This document shows positions 1 to 7,251 of a stretch of DNA of 64,000 nt, piece by piece. This DNA comes from Acidimicrobiia bacterium. GTDB lineage: Bacteria; Actinomycetota; Acidimicrobiia; Acidimicrobiales; Aldehydirespiratoraceae. A program made the translations under genes and the position numbers. The stretch spans positions 434,001 to 498,000 of the forward strand of contig JAJEHD010000019.1 of NCBI GenBank assembly GCA_022819505.1. Direction: 5' to 3'. Every line of letters begins with the position of its first letter. The first letter of the stretch is position 1. The notes beneath the pieces were generated by a model. It did not search any database, was not told the origin of the DNA, and saw only the letters and a program-made list of their open reading frames with translations.

Positions 1-195
1 CTTGGAGGTGACTCGCGCGGTGTTGCCGGGACCGGCTCCCAGTGCGAGCAGGCTCATGATGCTGGCTGCGTTGGCCGTCTTCTCGCCCACCTCGATCTGG
101 ACACCCGCATCGAAGGACGAGATCTGCTCGACCAGTTCGGCGGCCGGCCTGGCGTGGAGGCCGTGGCTGTTGGTGATGACGAGTTCCTTGTACAC
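1..195 (-). CDS. ptsH: HPr phosphocarrier protein of the PTS (3' part beyond the window)
   Basis: HPr carries phosphate from enzyme I to EIIA in the cytoplasm. The first 65 residues are visible and the last 20-odd run off the window. The reading begins VYKELVITNSHGLHARPA, with the phosphorylatable histidine at residue 14 in the canonical GLHARPA context. A serine at residue 45 in NAASIMSLLAL matches the regulatory Ser46 position. The start is GTG at 195 with a GGAGAG ribosome site a few bases upstream. It lies 15 bp after the EIIA stop, so it is the visible end of the mannitol-type PTS operon. No HPr kinase gene is seen. Confidence 0.93.
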   Translation of the reverse strand, partial: MYKELVITNSHGLHARPAAELVEQISSFDAGVQIEVGEKTANAASIMSLLALGAGPGNTARVTSK

Positions 196-210
196 GTGTC
201 TCTCCGGGCG

Positions 211-675
211 TTAGTCGTCGGATGGCGGCGCGGTCAGTCGTTCATAGACGAAGGACGCGTCGTCGGACTGTGCGAGCTCCTCGCAGAGGTCCTCGTCCAG
301 GAGGATCTCGGCCAGCCGTGACAACACCTGCACATGGTCGTCCCCCACCGCGGCGAGCCCGACCACGAGATGAGCCGTTCCGGGCCCCCAGTCGACGCCT
401 TCGGGGTATTGGGCAACGACGATCCCGGTGGAGCGGATATCGCTCTTGCTCTCGAGCACCCCGTGGGGAAGGGCAACCCCGTTGCCGAGGTAGGTGGATA
501 CGACCCGCTCCCGTTGCTTCATGCCCGCGACGTACTCGGGGGCCACCGAGCCGCGGGCCACCAGCAGACCGCCACAGAACTCGATGGCTTCGTCCATGGA
601 CTCCGCTCTACACCCCAGAATGACATCGCCGGGTGTCAGAACGGTGCCGAGGCCGTCTTCCACGACTGCGCTCAC
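211..675 (-). CDS. PTS mannitol-type EIIA component
   Basis: Accepts phosphate from HPr and passes it to EIIB. The 154-residue protein matches the A domain of mannitol permease MtlA: residues about 46-75 include PEYVAGM and YLGNGVALPHG, with the active histidine at residue 71. A later QYPEGVDWG stretch also matches MtlA closely. It stands alone here, whereas E. coli MtlA joins C, B and A in one chain. Its ATG overlaps the EIIB stop (ATGA), so the two are translationally coupled, and HPr follows. The substrate class is inferred from the family; polyols other than mannitol are possible. Confidence 0.9.
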   Translation of the reverse strand: MSAVVEDGLGTVLTPGDVILGCRAESMDEAIEFCGGLLVARGSVAPEYVAGMKQRERVVSTYLGNGVALPHGVLESKSDIRSTGIVVAQYPEGVDWGPGTAHLVVGLAAVGDDHVQVLSRLAEILLDEDLCEELAQSDDASFVYERLTAPPSDD

Positions 676-1001
676 AGCTTCGAGACGATCGGATTGCCCG
701 CTGAGAGCTTCGTGACCAGATCCTTCACGGCCGGATCGTTCACGAACAGGGTGAACGGGACGATGACCGCCCCGGGCACCCTCTCACGGGCCTGCTTGGC
801 GAGCCCCTTGTGAACGACCACCACGTCGGCTTCGTCGGTCAACTGGCCCACCGGCGTGTGAATAACCGAGATGTCCAACTTCGCCTTCTTCACCATCCGC
901 TTGAGCTGGTTGGCTCCCATCAGGCTGCTTCCCATGCCCGCTTCGCAGGCAAAGACGATGAGGTTGACCTCGTCCGCCGCCTTCGTGACTCTCTCTGCCA
1001 C
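672..1001 (-). CDS. PTS mannitol-type EIIB component
   Basis: Transfers phosphate from EIIA to the sugar bound by EIIC. The 109-residue protein contains [14 protein letters not shown], matching the MtlA B-domain loop, with the phosphocysteine at residue 19. It is a free-standing B domain. It overlaps EIIA by 4 bp downstream and is separated from EIIC by 147 bp that contain a strong hairpin. That gap is unusual, since C and B are normally fused or adjacent. Confidence 0.9.
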   Translation of the reverse strand: MAERVTKAADEVNLIVFACEAGMGSSLMGANQLKRMVKKAKLDISVIHTPVGQLTDEADVVVVHKGLAKQARERVPGAVIVPFTLFVNDPAVKDLVTKLSAGNPIVSKL

Positions 1002-1066
1002 AGCTTCCCTCCGTCGGTTGTGCTTGAGTGACTAGATCCGAATACGGTAGCCACTGCGGGCAAGGC

Positions 1067-1102
1067 GGTCGGAGCGGCGGAAGCATTTCCACCGCTCCGA
1101 CC
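1067..1102. other. Strong hairpin between EIIC and EIIB cistrons
   Basis: Arms GGTCGGAGCGG (1067-1077) and CCGCTCCGACC (1092-1102) are perfect 11-bp complements. Inside them a second 4-bp stem (1079-1082 with 1087-1090) closes a GCAT tetraloop, leaving only a C/A mismatch. No T-run follows on the minus strand, so it is not a textbook terminator. An mRNA processing or stability element setting different levels of EIIC and EIIBA-HPr is the likeliest role, by inference. Confidence 0.6.
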
Positions 1103-1148
1103 CCCGTCAAGTTGCGCCATTGGGGGACAAACGCAACTCTTGCGCTGG

Positions 1149-2289
1149 TTAGCCCAGAGGGACACCCTCCATGGCATCCCCGAGCGACGTGTCGTCGTCG
1201 TCGGTGTCGTCGATCTCCTTGACTGGGAACAGCCGTAGCAGGATCGATCCGACCACGAACGCGGCGGCCGCACCGGCGGCCATGCCCAGGTACACCCCGG
1301 CTGCTGCCGCTCCATCGGTTGGAGTGAAGGTGATGTAGGCGAAGATGCTCCCCGGAGACGGCGGCCCGGTGAGGCCGGCGTCGAAGATCACGAACACGAT
1401 GTCGGCCACGATTCCGCCGGCCCACATGGCCCCGATCATCACGGGGTTCATCAGGACGAACGGGAAGTAGACCTCGTGGATACCGCCGAAGAAGTGAATG
1501 ATGATGGCGCCCGGAGCCGACAGCTTGGCCAGGCCCTTGCCGGCGAACCAGTAGGCCAGCAGCAGTCCCAGCCCGGGGCCGGGATTCGACTCGAGCATGT
1601 AGTAGATCGACCGGCCGGTCTCGGTGACGTCCGTGGCCCCGAGCGGCGTCAGCACGCCGTGGTTGATGGCGTTGTTGAGGAACAGCACCTTGCCGACCTC
1701 GATGGGCAGGTCCATCAGCGGCAGCAGCCCGGCGTCGCTGAGGCCCTCCACCATGTCGCCGAAACGCTCCGCGAGCCACGACATGATGGGACCGATGATG
1801 ACGTAGCCGAGCATGGCCATGATCACGCCCGCGATGCCCTGCGAGAAGTTGTTGATCAACATCTCGAACCCGGCGGGACGCTTGTCCTCCAGGTACTTGT
1901 CGATCTCTCGCATCACGTAGCCGGCGAGCGGGCCGACGACCATGGCCCCGAGGAACTGCGGCGGATCGCCGATGACAGCGCCCTCGGCCAACTCGAACGA
2001 GGCGCCGCCGATGACCCCCATGACTGCGACCGCTCCGAGGGACGCCGCCCCGGTGTCCGTGGATCAGCTTGCCGCCGGTATATGCAACAAGCAGGGGCAG
2101 CAGGTACTTGATCATCGGGCCGACCGTGTTCCCCGTGATCGCTCCCCAGTCCCAGTCGAGGCCGGTCTTCTCAAGCCAGCCCGGTGGGATGAACAGGGCA
2201 GTTATGAATCCCCAGGCAATGAACGCACCGATATTCGGTATGACCATGCTGGAGAGGAAACCGCCGAAACGCTGTACACGCTGTAACAT
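1149..2289 (-). CDS. PTS mannitol-type EIIC membrane component (apparent single-base frameshift)
   Basis: Membrane channel domain that binds and translocates the polyol. From the ATG at 2289 (AGGAGG site upstream) the frame reads [20 protein letters not shown] and on to [13 protein letters not shown], as in MtlA. It then loses homology, and the correct continuation (MGVIGG onward, through [15 protein letters not shown] and [17 protein letters not shown]) lies in the next frame, open to the stop at 1149. Removing one base from the CCC run at 2039-2041 joins them as [15 protein letters not shown], giving about 379 residues. It is either a sequencing or assembly error or a real inactivating mutation. 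Read as annotated, the C-terminal piece would start at 2021. Family assignment is firm; functional state is not. Confidence 0.85.
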
Positions 2290-2376
2290 GCGCGGGTCCT
2301 CCTTGCGTCAGATGACGCCTTGATCTTCCCACTGATTCCACCAATCCTGCGGTCGGAACTGCTGCCAATACCGCAC

Positions 2377-2399
2377 CGCCGGAATACGACATTCCGGCG
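2377..2399. promoter_or_regulatory. 9-bp inverted repeat upstream of EIIC
   Basis: CGCCGGAAT (2377-2385) and ATTCCGGCG (2391-2399) are perfect complements around a 5-base loop. It lies in the 141-bp gap between the PRD regulator stop and the EIIC start. It could be an operator for the neighbouring regulator or a hairpin ending the upstream transcript. No T-run follows it, and I cannot separate the two readings. Confidence 0.5.
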
Positions 2400-2430
2400 C
2401 GCTAGCGGGGAGTTCGCGCGTCGAGCGGGT

Positions 2431-3939
2431 CTAGGTGTAGCGGGCCAGCCGGCTCACGTCGGAAGCTGACAGCAGCGGGCTGACGACGACTACCGGAACC
2501 TCGTTCTCGACCAGGGGCACGGTGGAGATCACGAGGTCGAACTCGCCGTGCTGCAGCTCGTCGTAGCCCCGCTCGGACAGCACCTCGACGAGTTCCAGTC
2601 CGGGAAACTCGGCCTGGATCCGCGAGACCAGGACCCACACCGTCGCCATGCCGCTGGGACAGACGATCAGGGCCCGGCGGCGCGGCCCAAGATGGGCGCG
2701 CTCCATCGCGCCGGAGAGGTACATGGTGATGAAGCCGACCTCGTCCGCGCTGACCGTCACCTGCATCGCCGACTGGATCAGCCCCGCGATCTCTGACGCG
2801 GCGTCATGAACCTCGGGATAGCGCTCACGCACCTCGTGCAGGAGCGGGTTGTGGATCGGCAGGCCGTAACGCAACCGGACACGAAGCCTCTCGAGATGGG
2901 CCGCCAGACCCCGCTTCAGTTCGAGGTCGTCTCCGAGCGCTACATGGAGGCGCTCGCCCGCGACCTCCATGATCCGGTCGAGAAGAGCTGCGCTGGTGGA
3001 GGCAGAGTCCGACCGCACGGTGTCGAGAGTGTCGAGGCCGAGGAGGTACTCGGTGATGGCGGCAACCTCGGGGGCAGCGAGGAAGGCACCCACGAGCCCC
3101 TCGAGGCCGGGAACGATTCCGGCGACGCTGTTGGCAATGGGGTGCTCCATGACCGATCGGTGAAGGCCGGCTTCGACCGACACGGCGTGCCCGTCGCGGA
3201 TCCTCGCCACCGAGACCGCCAGGAAGAGGGCGAACACCACGTCGCTGCGACCCGATGTGAGGGTCTGGCCCAATGCGCTCGAGCGCACGATCGCCGCAGT
3301 ATTGCGCAGCGGCAGCGCGAAGATCCTCTCTCGCAGGCCCACCGGAACGCGAACGTTGGCGGCCGACCGGGTCGATGGGTTCTCCGCCAGCTGCAGCAGC
3401 AGCACCTCCTCGGGGATCGCTTCGAGGATGAGTTGCACGATGACCTGCCGGATACGGCGCTCAGAGCCGACGACGGTGATCCCCTGCCCGGGGCGGCGCA
3501 CGAGGGGCAGGCCGTTGCGCTCCAGCCACGGCTCACCCGCCCGCAGATCACGGCGCGCCGACGTCTTGGACACCTCCAACTCGTAGTGGAGATCCTCGAG
3601 GGACACCACCGACGGCGCGGCCCACAGCAGCGCGGCCAGAAGGATCCGTACCCGCTCCTCCGGCGCGTAGACCCTCGGCGCATTGGAGAGAGGCGGCAGA
3701 TCGGCGGTGATCCGGGCCCGGACATCGGGCGGTCCGTCGACCACGAGTCCCAGTCCTCGCTTCCGCACCAGCTCCGCGCCGCAGGAACGGAGATAACGGT
3801 CGATGTGGTCCAGGCGGTATCGCACGACGCGCTCGCTCAGCCCGAGGTCGGCGGCGACCGATGCGGTGCTGCGCGGCTGGTCCTGCTCGAGAAGCCAGCG
3901 GGTGATCCGCAGCACGCGGGTGTCGAGCGCGGCTGTCAT
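2431..3939 (-). CDS. PRD-containing PTS-regulated transcription activator (MtlR/BglG type)
   Basis: 502-residue regulator. The N-terminus has helix-turn-helix segments (ASVAADLGLSERVVRYRLDHI, about 26-46, then a second HTH near 120-140). Two PTS regulation domains follow; the second carries GLPIHNPLLHEVRERYPEVH with candidate phosphohistidines. The C-terminus is a short EIIB(Gat)-like domain with ALIVCPSGMA, where the cysteine would be phosphorylated. No C-terminal EIIA domain is present, unlike full-length MtlR. Activity is expected to be set by phosphorylation from HPr and EIIB. Its ATG overlaps the ptsI stop, so regulator and enzyme I are co-expressed. It most likely controls this PTS cluster. 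Confidence 0.85.
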   Translation of the reverse strand: MTAALDTRVLRITRWLLEQDQPRSTASVAADLGLSERVVRYRLDHIDRYLRSCGAELVRKRGLGLVVDGPPDVRARITADLPPLSNAPRVYAPEERVRILLAALLWAAPSVVSLEDLHYELEVSKTSARRDLRAGEPWLERNGLPLVRRPGQGITVVGSERRIRQVIVQLILEAIPEEVLLLQLAENPSTRSAANVRVPVGLRERIFALPLRNTAAIVRSSALGQTLTSGRSDVVFALFLAVSVARIRDGHAVSVEAGLHRSVMEHPIANSVAGIVPGLEGLVGAFLAAPEVAAITEYLLGLDTLDTVRSDSASTSAALLDRIMEVAGERLHVALGDDLELKRGLAAHLERLRVRLRYGLPIHNPLLHEVRERYPEVHDAASEIAGLIQSAMQVTVSADEVGFITMYLSGAMERAHLGPRRRALIVCPSGMATVWVLVSRIQAEFPGLELVEVLSERGYDELQHGEFDLVISTVPLVENEVPVVVVSPLLSASDVSRLARYT

Positions 3940-5642
3940 GAGCGGTCCAGAGCGGCACCGACGATGCGGCGGACTTCGGCCGCCGTTGCCGCACCGAGGG
4001 CCTCACCCGCCATCGCGCCAGCGCCGGCCCGATCGAGCGAGTCGACCACCGACTTGACCATGTTCACCGAGCGGGCGCTGACCGAGAGCTTGTCCACGCC
4101 CATGGCGGTGAGAACCGCCGCGCCCAACCGGTCGGCGGCGGCGAGGCCGCATACGGAGACGCTGATGCCGTGGCGCCGGCCAGCGGCCACGGTGCGCTCG
4201 CATAGCGCCAGCACGGCCGGGTGGAGGGCGTCCTGGAGGCTGTCGAGCGACCCGTTGGTGCGGTCCGCGGCCATCGCGTACTGCGTGAGGTCATTCGTTC
4301 CGATCGAGAAGAAGTCGACGTGGGGCGCCACCGCATCAGCCGTCAGGGCGATCGAAGGAACCTCGACCATCACCCCGATCGGCGGCACCGCATGCTCCGC
4401 CCCCTCAGCCTCGAGTCCCGCCGCCGTCTGCATGATCCGGGCGCGCAACTCGGTGACCTCTTCGACGGTGGAGACCATCGGAAGCATCATCTGCACGTCG
4501 CCGGTGCCGGCTGCCCGCAGGATCGCCCGCACCTGAGTCTCGAAGACATCCGGGCAGTGGGCGTAGAGGCGCGCTCCCCGAACGCCGAGGAACGGATTCT
4601 CCTCCTCCTCGACCTCCAGGTATGGCGCGGGCTTGTCCCCGCCGATGTCGAAGGTCCGAACGACCACGGGTTCGCTGAAGGACGAGCCCGCATAGGAGTA
4701 GAACTCGAACTGCTCCTGCTCGCTGGGCGCCTCGGTGCGGTCGAGGAATAGGAACTCGGTGCGCAGCAGACCCACGCCCTCCGCACCGACCTCGACGGCA
4801 CGATCGATATCGCTACGAGATCCGACGTTGGCCGACACCCGGATCGGTTGTCCCCTGAAGGAGACGCCAATCCCGCGGAACCGCTCGGCCGCGGCCAGCT
4901 CGGCTTCGGCCGCGGCCCGGCGGGTCCTGAAGTCATCAGCGGTGCCTGCACCCGGGCGGACGGCTACGTCGCCGGTGGAACCGTCGAGCGCTATCGGGTC
5001 ACCGTCGCTCACGCTGTCGACCACTCCGTTGGCGCCGACGACCGCCGCGACGCCCAGCGACCGGGCGATGATGGCGACATGGCTGGTCGCGCCGCCGGTC
5101 TCGGTCACGAAGCCGAGAACGAGGTCGGGATCGAGCAGGGCGGTGTCGGCCGCGGTCACCGACCTCGCCACCAGCACCGACGGCGTCTCGATCAGCCGCG
5201 ATCCGGGCGAGTCGACCCCGGCGAGATTGCGACGGATCCGGTCGATCACCTCACCCACGTCCTGGGCCCGCTCCGCCATGTACGGGTCGTCGATGGCCGC
5301 GAATATGGCCTTGATGTCGGTTTCCGTCCGGGTCAGCGCCTCAGCCAGGCTCGCGCCGTCCGCGAGGGCGGCGTTGACCGCGTCGACGAGCATCGGATCG
5401 GCGGCCATCAGTGACTGAGCTTCGAGGACGTCGCCGGCCTCGGCCCGGCCGGCCTCCCGGGCGGAGTCGCACATCGACTGCAGCTCCTGGCGCACCTCGT
5501 CGACCGCGGTTACGAATGCCGGTGCCGGATCGGCGAGGTCGTGCACCTCCACCGTCTGGTGGTCGATCACTACCGCGGGCCCGAGCGCGACGCCGGACGA
5601 AGCGGGGGTGCCGCTGATGCGGATCTCGGTGTGTGCGGTCAC
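3936..5642 (-). CDS. ptsI: PTS enzyme I (phosphoenolpyruvate-protein phosphotransferase)
   Basis: Starts the PTS relay by autophosphorylating from PEP and phosphorylating HPr. The GTG start at 5642, 4-9 bases after GGAGG, gives 568 residues, normal for the family. The active histidine is at residue 188 in ETGGATSHVAIIARSLG. The PEP-binding barrel shows LLRTEFLFLDR, VRTFDIGGDKP, FFSIGTNDLTQYAMAADR and the conserved cysteine in SVCGLAAAD. It overlaps both neighbours by 4 bp (GTGA and ATGA). Enzyme I and HPr encoded inside a sugar-specific cluster suggest a dedicated, self-sufficient PTS. The frame stays open far upstream, but that part is antisense to other genes. Confidence 0.95.
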   Translation of the reverse strand: MTAHTEIRISGTPASSGVALGPAVVIDHQTVEVHDLADPAPAFVTAVDEVRQELQSMCDSAREAGRAEAGDVLEAQSLMAADPMLVDAVNAALADGASLAEALTRTETDIKAIFAAIDDPYMAERAQDVGEVIDRIRRNLAGVDSPGSRLIETPSVLVARSVTAADTALLDPDLVLGFVTETGGATSHVAIIARSLGVAAVVGANGVVDSVSDGDPIALDGSTGDVAVRPGAGTADDFRTRRAAAEAELAAAERFRGIGVSFRGQPIRVSANVGSRSDIDRAVEVGAEGVGLLRTEFLFLDRTEAPSEQEQFEFYSYAGSSFSEPVVVRTFDIGGDKPAPYLEVEEEENPFLGVRGARLYAHCPDVFETQVRAILRAAGTGDVQMMLPMVSTVEEVTELRARIMQTAAGLEAEGAEHAVPPIGVMVEVPSIALTADAVAPHVDFFSIGTNDLTQYAMAADRTNGSLDSLQDALHPAVLALCERTVAAGRRHGISVSVCGLAAADRLGAAVLTAMGVDKLSVSARSVNMVKSVVDSLDRAGAGAMAGEALGAATAAEVRRIVGAALDRS

Positions 5643-6313
5643 TGGTCCTCCAAGCGTGCGTACAGGGCGTCGTAGAGGCAGGCGCCCGACACGAGCGTGA
5701 CGCTGCCGGTCGCGGTGAAGAGGGCCACGCTGATCACGATCACCAAGGGCGTGGCGCCGGAGCCGAGCGGTAGCGCGGCCACCAGGTTGAAGACGATGAA
5801 CAGCGCCAGGACGGCGAACAGCGCTACCCGGCGCTTGTGGCCGAGCCGGACGCTGGTTCCGAGGGCGCGCAGGCCGCCCTTCGCGGCCCGGTCGGCGACG
5901 ACGTAACCGTGGAACCCGTAGAACAACAGGGCGAGGATCGACGGGATTCCGAACAGGTAGCGCAGGCCGAGCATGAAGGCGGCCCAGAACCAGAACGAGC
6001 ACACGAACTGAGCCGAGAAACGACCGCCGCGCCACGCCGCCGCGAGGTCAATCGGATTGGACCGGGCGGCGTCGAGGGCGTACACGTACCACGGCAGGGC
6101 TACCGTGCCGGCCAGCACCAGGCCGACGACGTCGAGCGCGATCGACGCGAGCTGCTGCCCGTCGTTGAACGCCTGCTGAGCCAGGATCCGGAACACGCCA
6201 TAGACGGCGACGGTCGCAACGGCGCCCACGGTCAAGGGGCCGATGTTCCTGGTGTAGCCGGCCCATCCCTGACGGAACATCGCCGCGATGGACACCGGGA
6301 ACGGCTCGGTCAC
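5639..6313 (-). CDS. Multi-pass membrane protein of unknown function in the PTS operon
   Basis: 224 residues with about five or six hydrophobic segments (near 27-45, 58-80, 105-135 and 165-215) separated by short basic loops such as VRLGHKRR. I do not recognise a specific family; it resembles small uncharacterised integral membrane proteins of actinobacteria. The stop overlaps the ptsI GTG and the start overlaps the kinase stop, so it is embedded in the operon between kinase and enzyme I. A link to sugar uptake or export is context only. Confidence 0.7.
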   Translation of the reverse strand: MTEPFPVSIAAMFRQGWAGYTRNIGPLTVGAVATVAVYGVFRILAQQAFNDGQQLASIALDVVGLVLAGTVALPWYVYALDAARSNPIDLAAAWRGGRFSAQFVCSFWFWAAFMLGLRYLFGIPSILALLFYGFHGYVVADRAAKGGLRALGTSVRLGHKRRVALFAVLALFIVFNLVAALPLGSGATPLVIVISVALFTATGSVTLVSGACLYDALYARLEDQ

Positions 6314-7251
6314 GCGAACACCTCCACCCCACGGTCACGCGGCGGGTCCGCGGTGACTTGTACGGCGCGGCGATCATGGTCGGCGACCGCCTCACCCAGC
6401 GTGTCCTTGGATCGGACCGCCGCCCTCGCCCAGGCCAGGCCCTCCGCCAGCGCGGCCGGGCCCCGGCCGCCGGCGGACAGGAACCCGCCCAGCAGCGCGT
6501 CACCGGCTCCCACGGTGTTGCGCACTTCCGTAGCCGGGGCCACGCCGTAGCAGACCTCGTCGGCCACGAGCACCGCGCCGAGTTGGCCCATGCTGACCAG
6601 CACCGAGCGCCAGCCGCCCCGCCGGAGAATGTCGGCCACTTCGATCACCTCGCCGACGGTGCGGGGTCGCCGGCCGATCACGTTGGCCAGCTCGGCGAGG
6701 TTGGGCTTGGCCAGCGCGCACGGCGTGCCGACCAGCGCATCCAGTGCGGTGCCGCTGGTGTCTACGGCCAGCCGGCGATCCGCTCCGGGGAAGGCTGTCG
6801 CCAGCTGCGCGTACAAGTCTGCCGGCGCGCCGGGAGGCAGGCTGCCGCTGGCGACCAGCCAGTCGGAGTCGGCCGCTGTGTCGACGGCTGCCGACACGAG
6901 ATCCTGCGCCTCCGACATGCTCATCTCGGGTCCGGGCTCGTTGACCTTCGTGGTGGTTCCATCGGGTTCCACAAGAGCCAGGCAGGCTCGAACGGAGCCA
7001 CGGATTCCGACGGTGCATGCGCCGGTGCCGTCCTCGGCCAGCGACGAGACGAAGGCCCTGGCGTCATCGGCGTTGGCGGGGATGACCGCCCGGGCGGCGT
7101 GGCCGTTGCGGCTGAGGGCACGGGCAACGTTCACACCCTTTCCCGAGCACTCCACCCGGACCCTGGTCGCCCGGGTCACCCCTCCCCGGTCGAGCCGGTC
7201 GACCGACAAGGTGCGGTCGAGGCTCGGATTGGGGGTGAGCGTCGTGATCAT
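6310..7251 (-). CDS. PfkB-family sugar (phosphate) kinase, 1-phosphofructokinase/tagatose-6-P kinase type
   Basis: Cytoplasmic ribokinase-fold kinase that phosphorylates a sugar phosphate with ATP. Start is ATG 7251, where MITTLTPNPSLDRTL is the typical N-terminus of the LacC/FruK group; 313 residues. CSGKGVNVARAL binds substrate and NTVGAGDALLGGFL near the C-terminus holds the catalytic aspartate and anion hole. It overlaps the upstream dehydrogenase stop (ATGA). In the operon it would act after the PTS and dehydrogenase, for example fructose phosphate to fructose 1,6-bisphosphate. Exact substrate is not determinable from sequence. Confidence 0.85.
   Translation of the reverse strand: MITTLTPNPSLDRTLSVDRLDRGGVTRATRVRVECSGKGVNVARALSRNGHAARAVIPANADDARAFVSSLAEDGTGACTVGIRGSVRACLALVEPDGTTTKVNEPGPEMSMSEAQDLVSAAVDTAADSDWLVASGSLPPGAPADLYAQLATAFPGADRRLAVDTSGTALDALVGTPCALAKPNLAELANVIGRRPRTVGEVIEVADILRRGGWRSVLVSMGQLGAVLVADEVCYGVAPATEVRNTVGAGDALLGGFLSAGGRGPAALAEGLAWARAAVRSKDTLGEAVADHDRRAVQVTADPPRDRGVEVFA

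Noticed and set aside
784..2289. A 501-codon open frame reading through EIIC and into EIIB on the minus strand
   Set aside because: Only its first 80 residues are EIIC-like; the rest is out-of-frame translation after the single-base shift, with arginine/glycine-rich nonsense.
2806..4536. A 576-codon plus-strand frame and other long antisense frames such as 13893-15428
   Set aside because: They lie opposite well-supported genes (PRD regulator with ptsI, and nrdA) and show no domain or membrane pattern.
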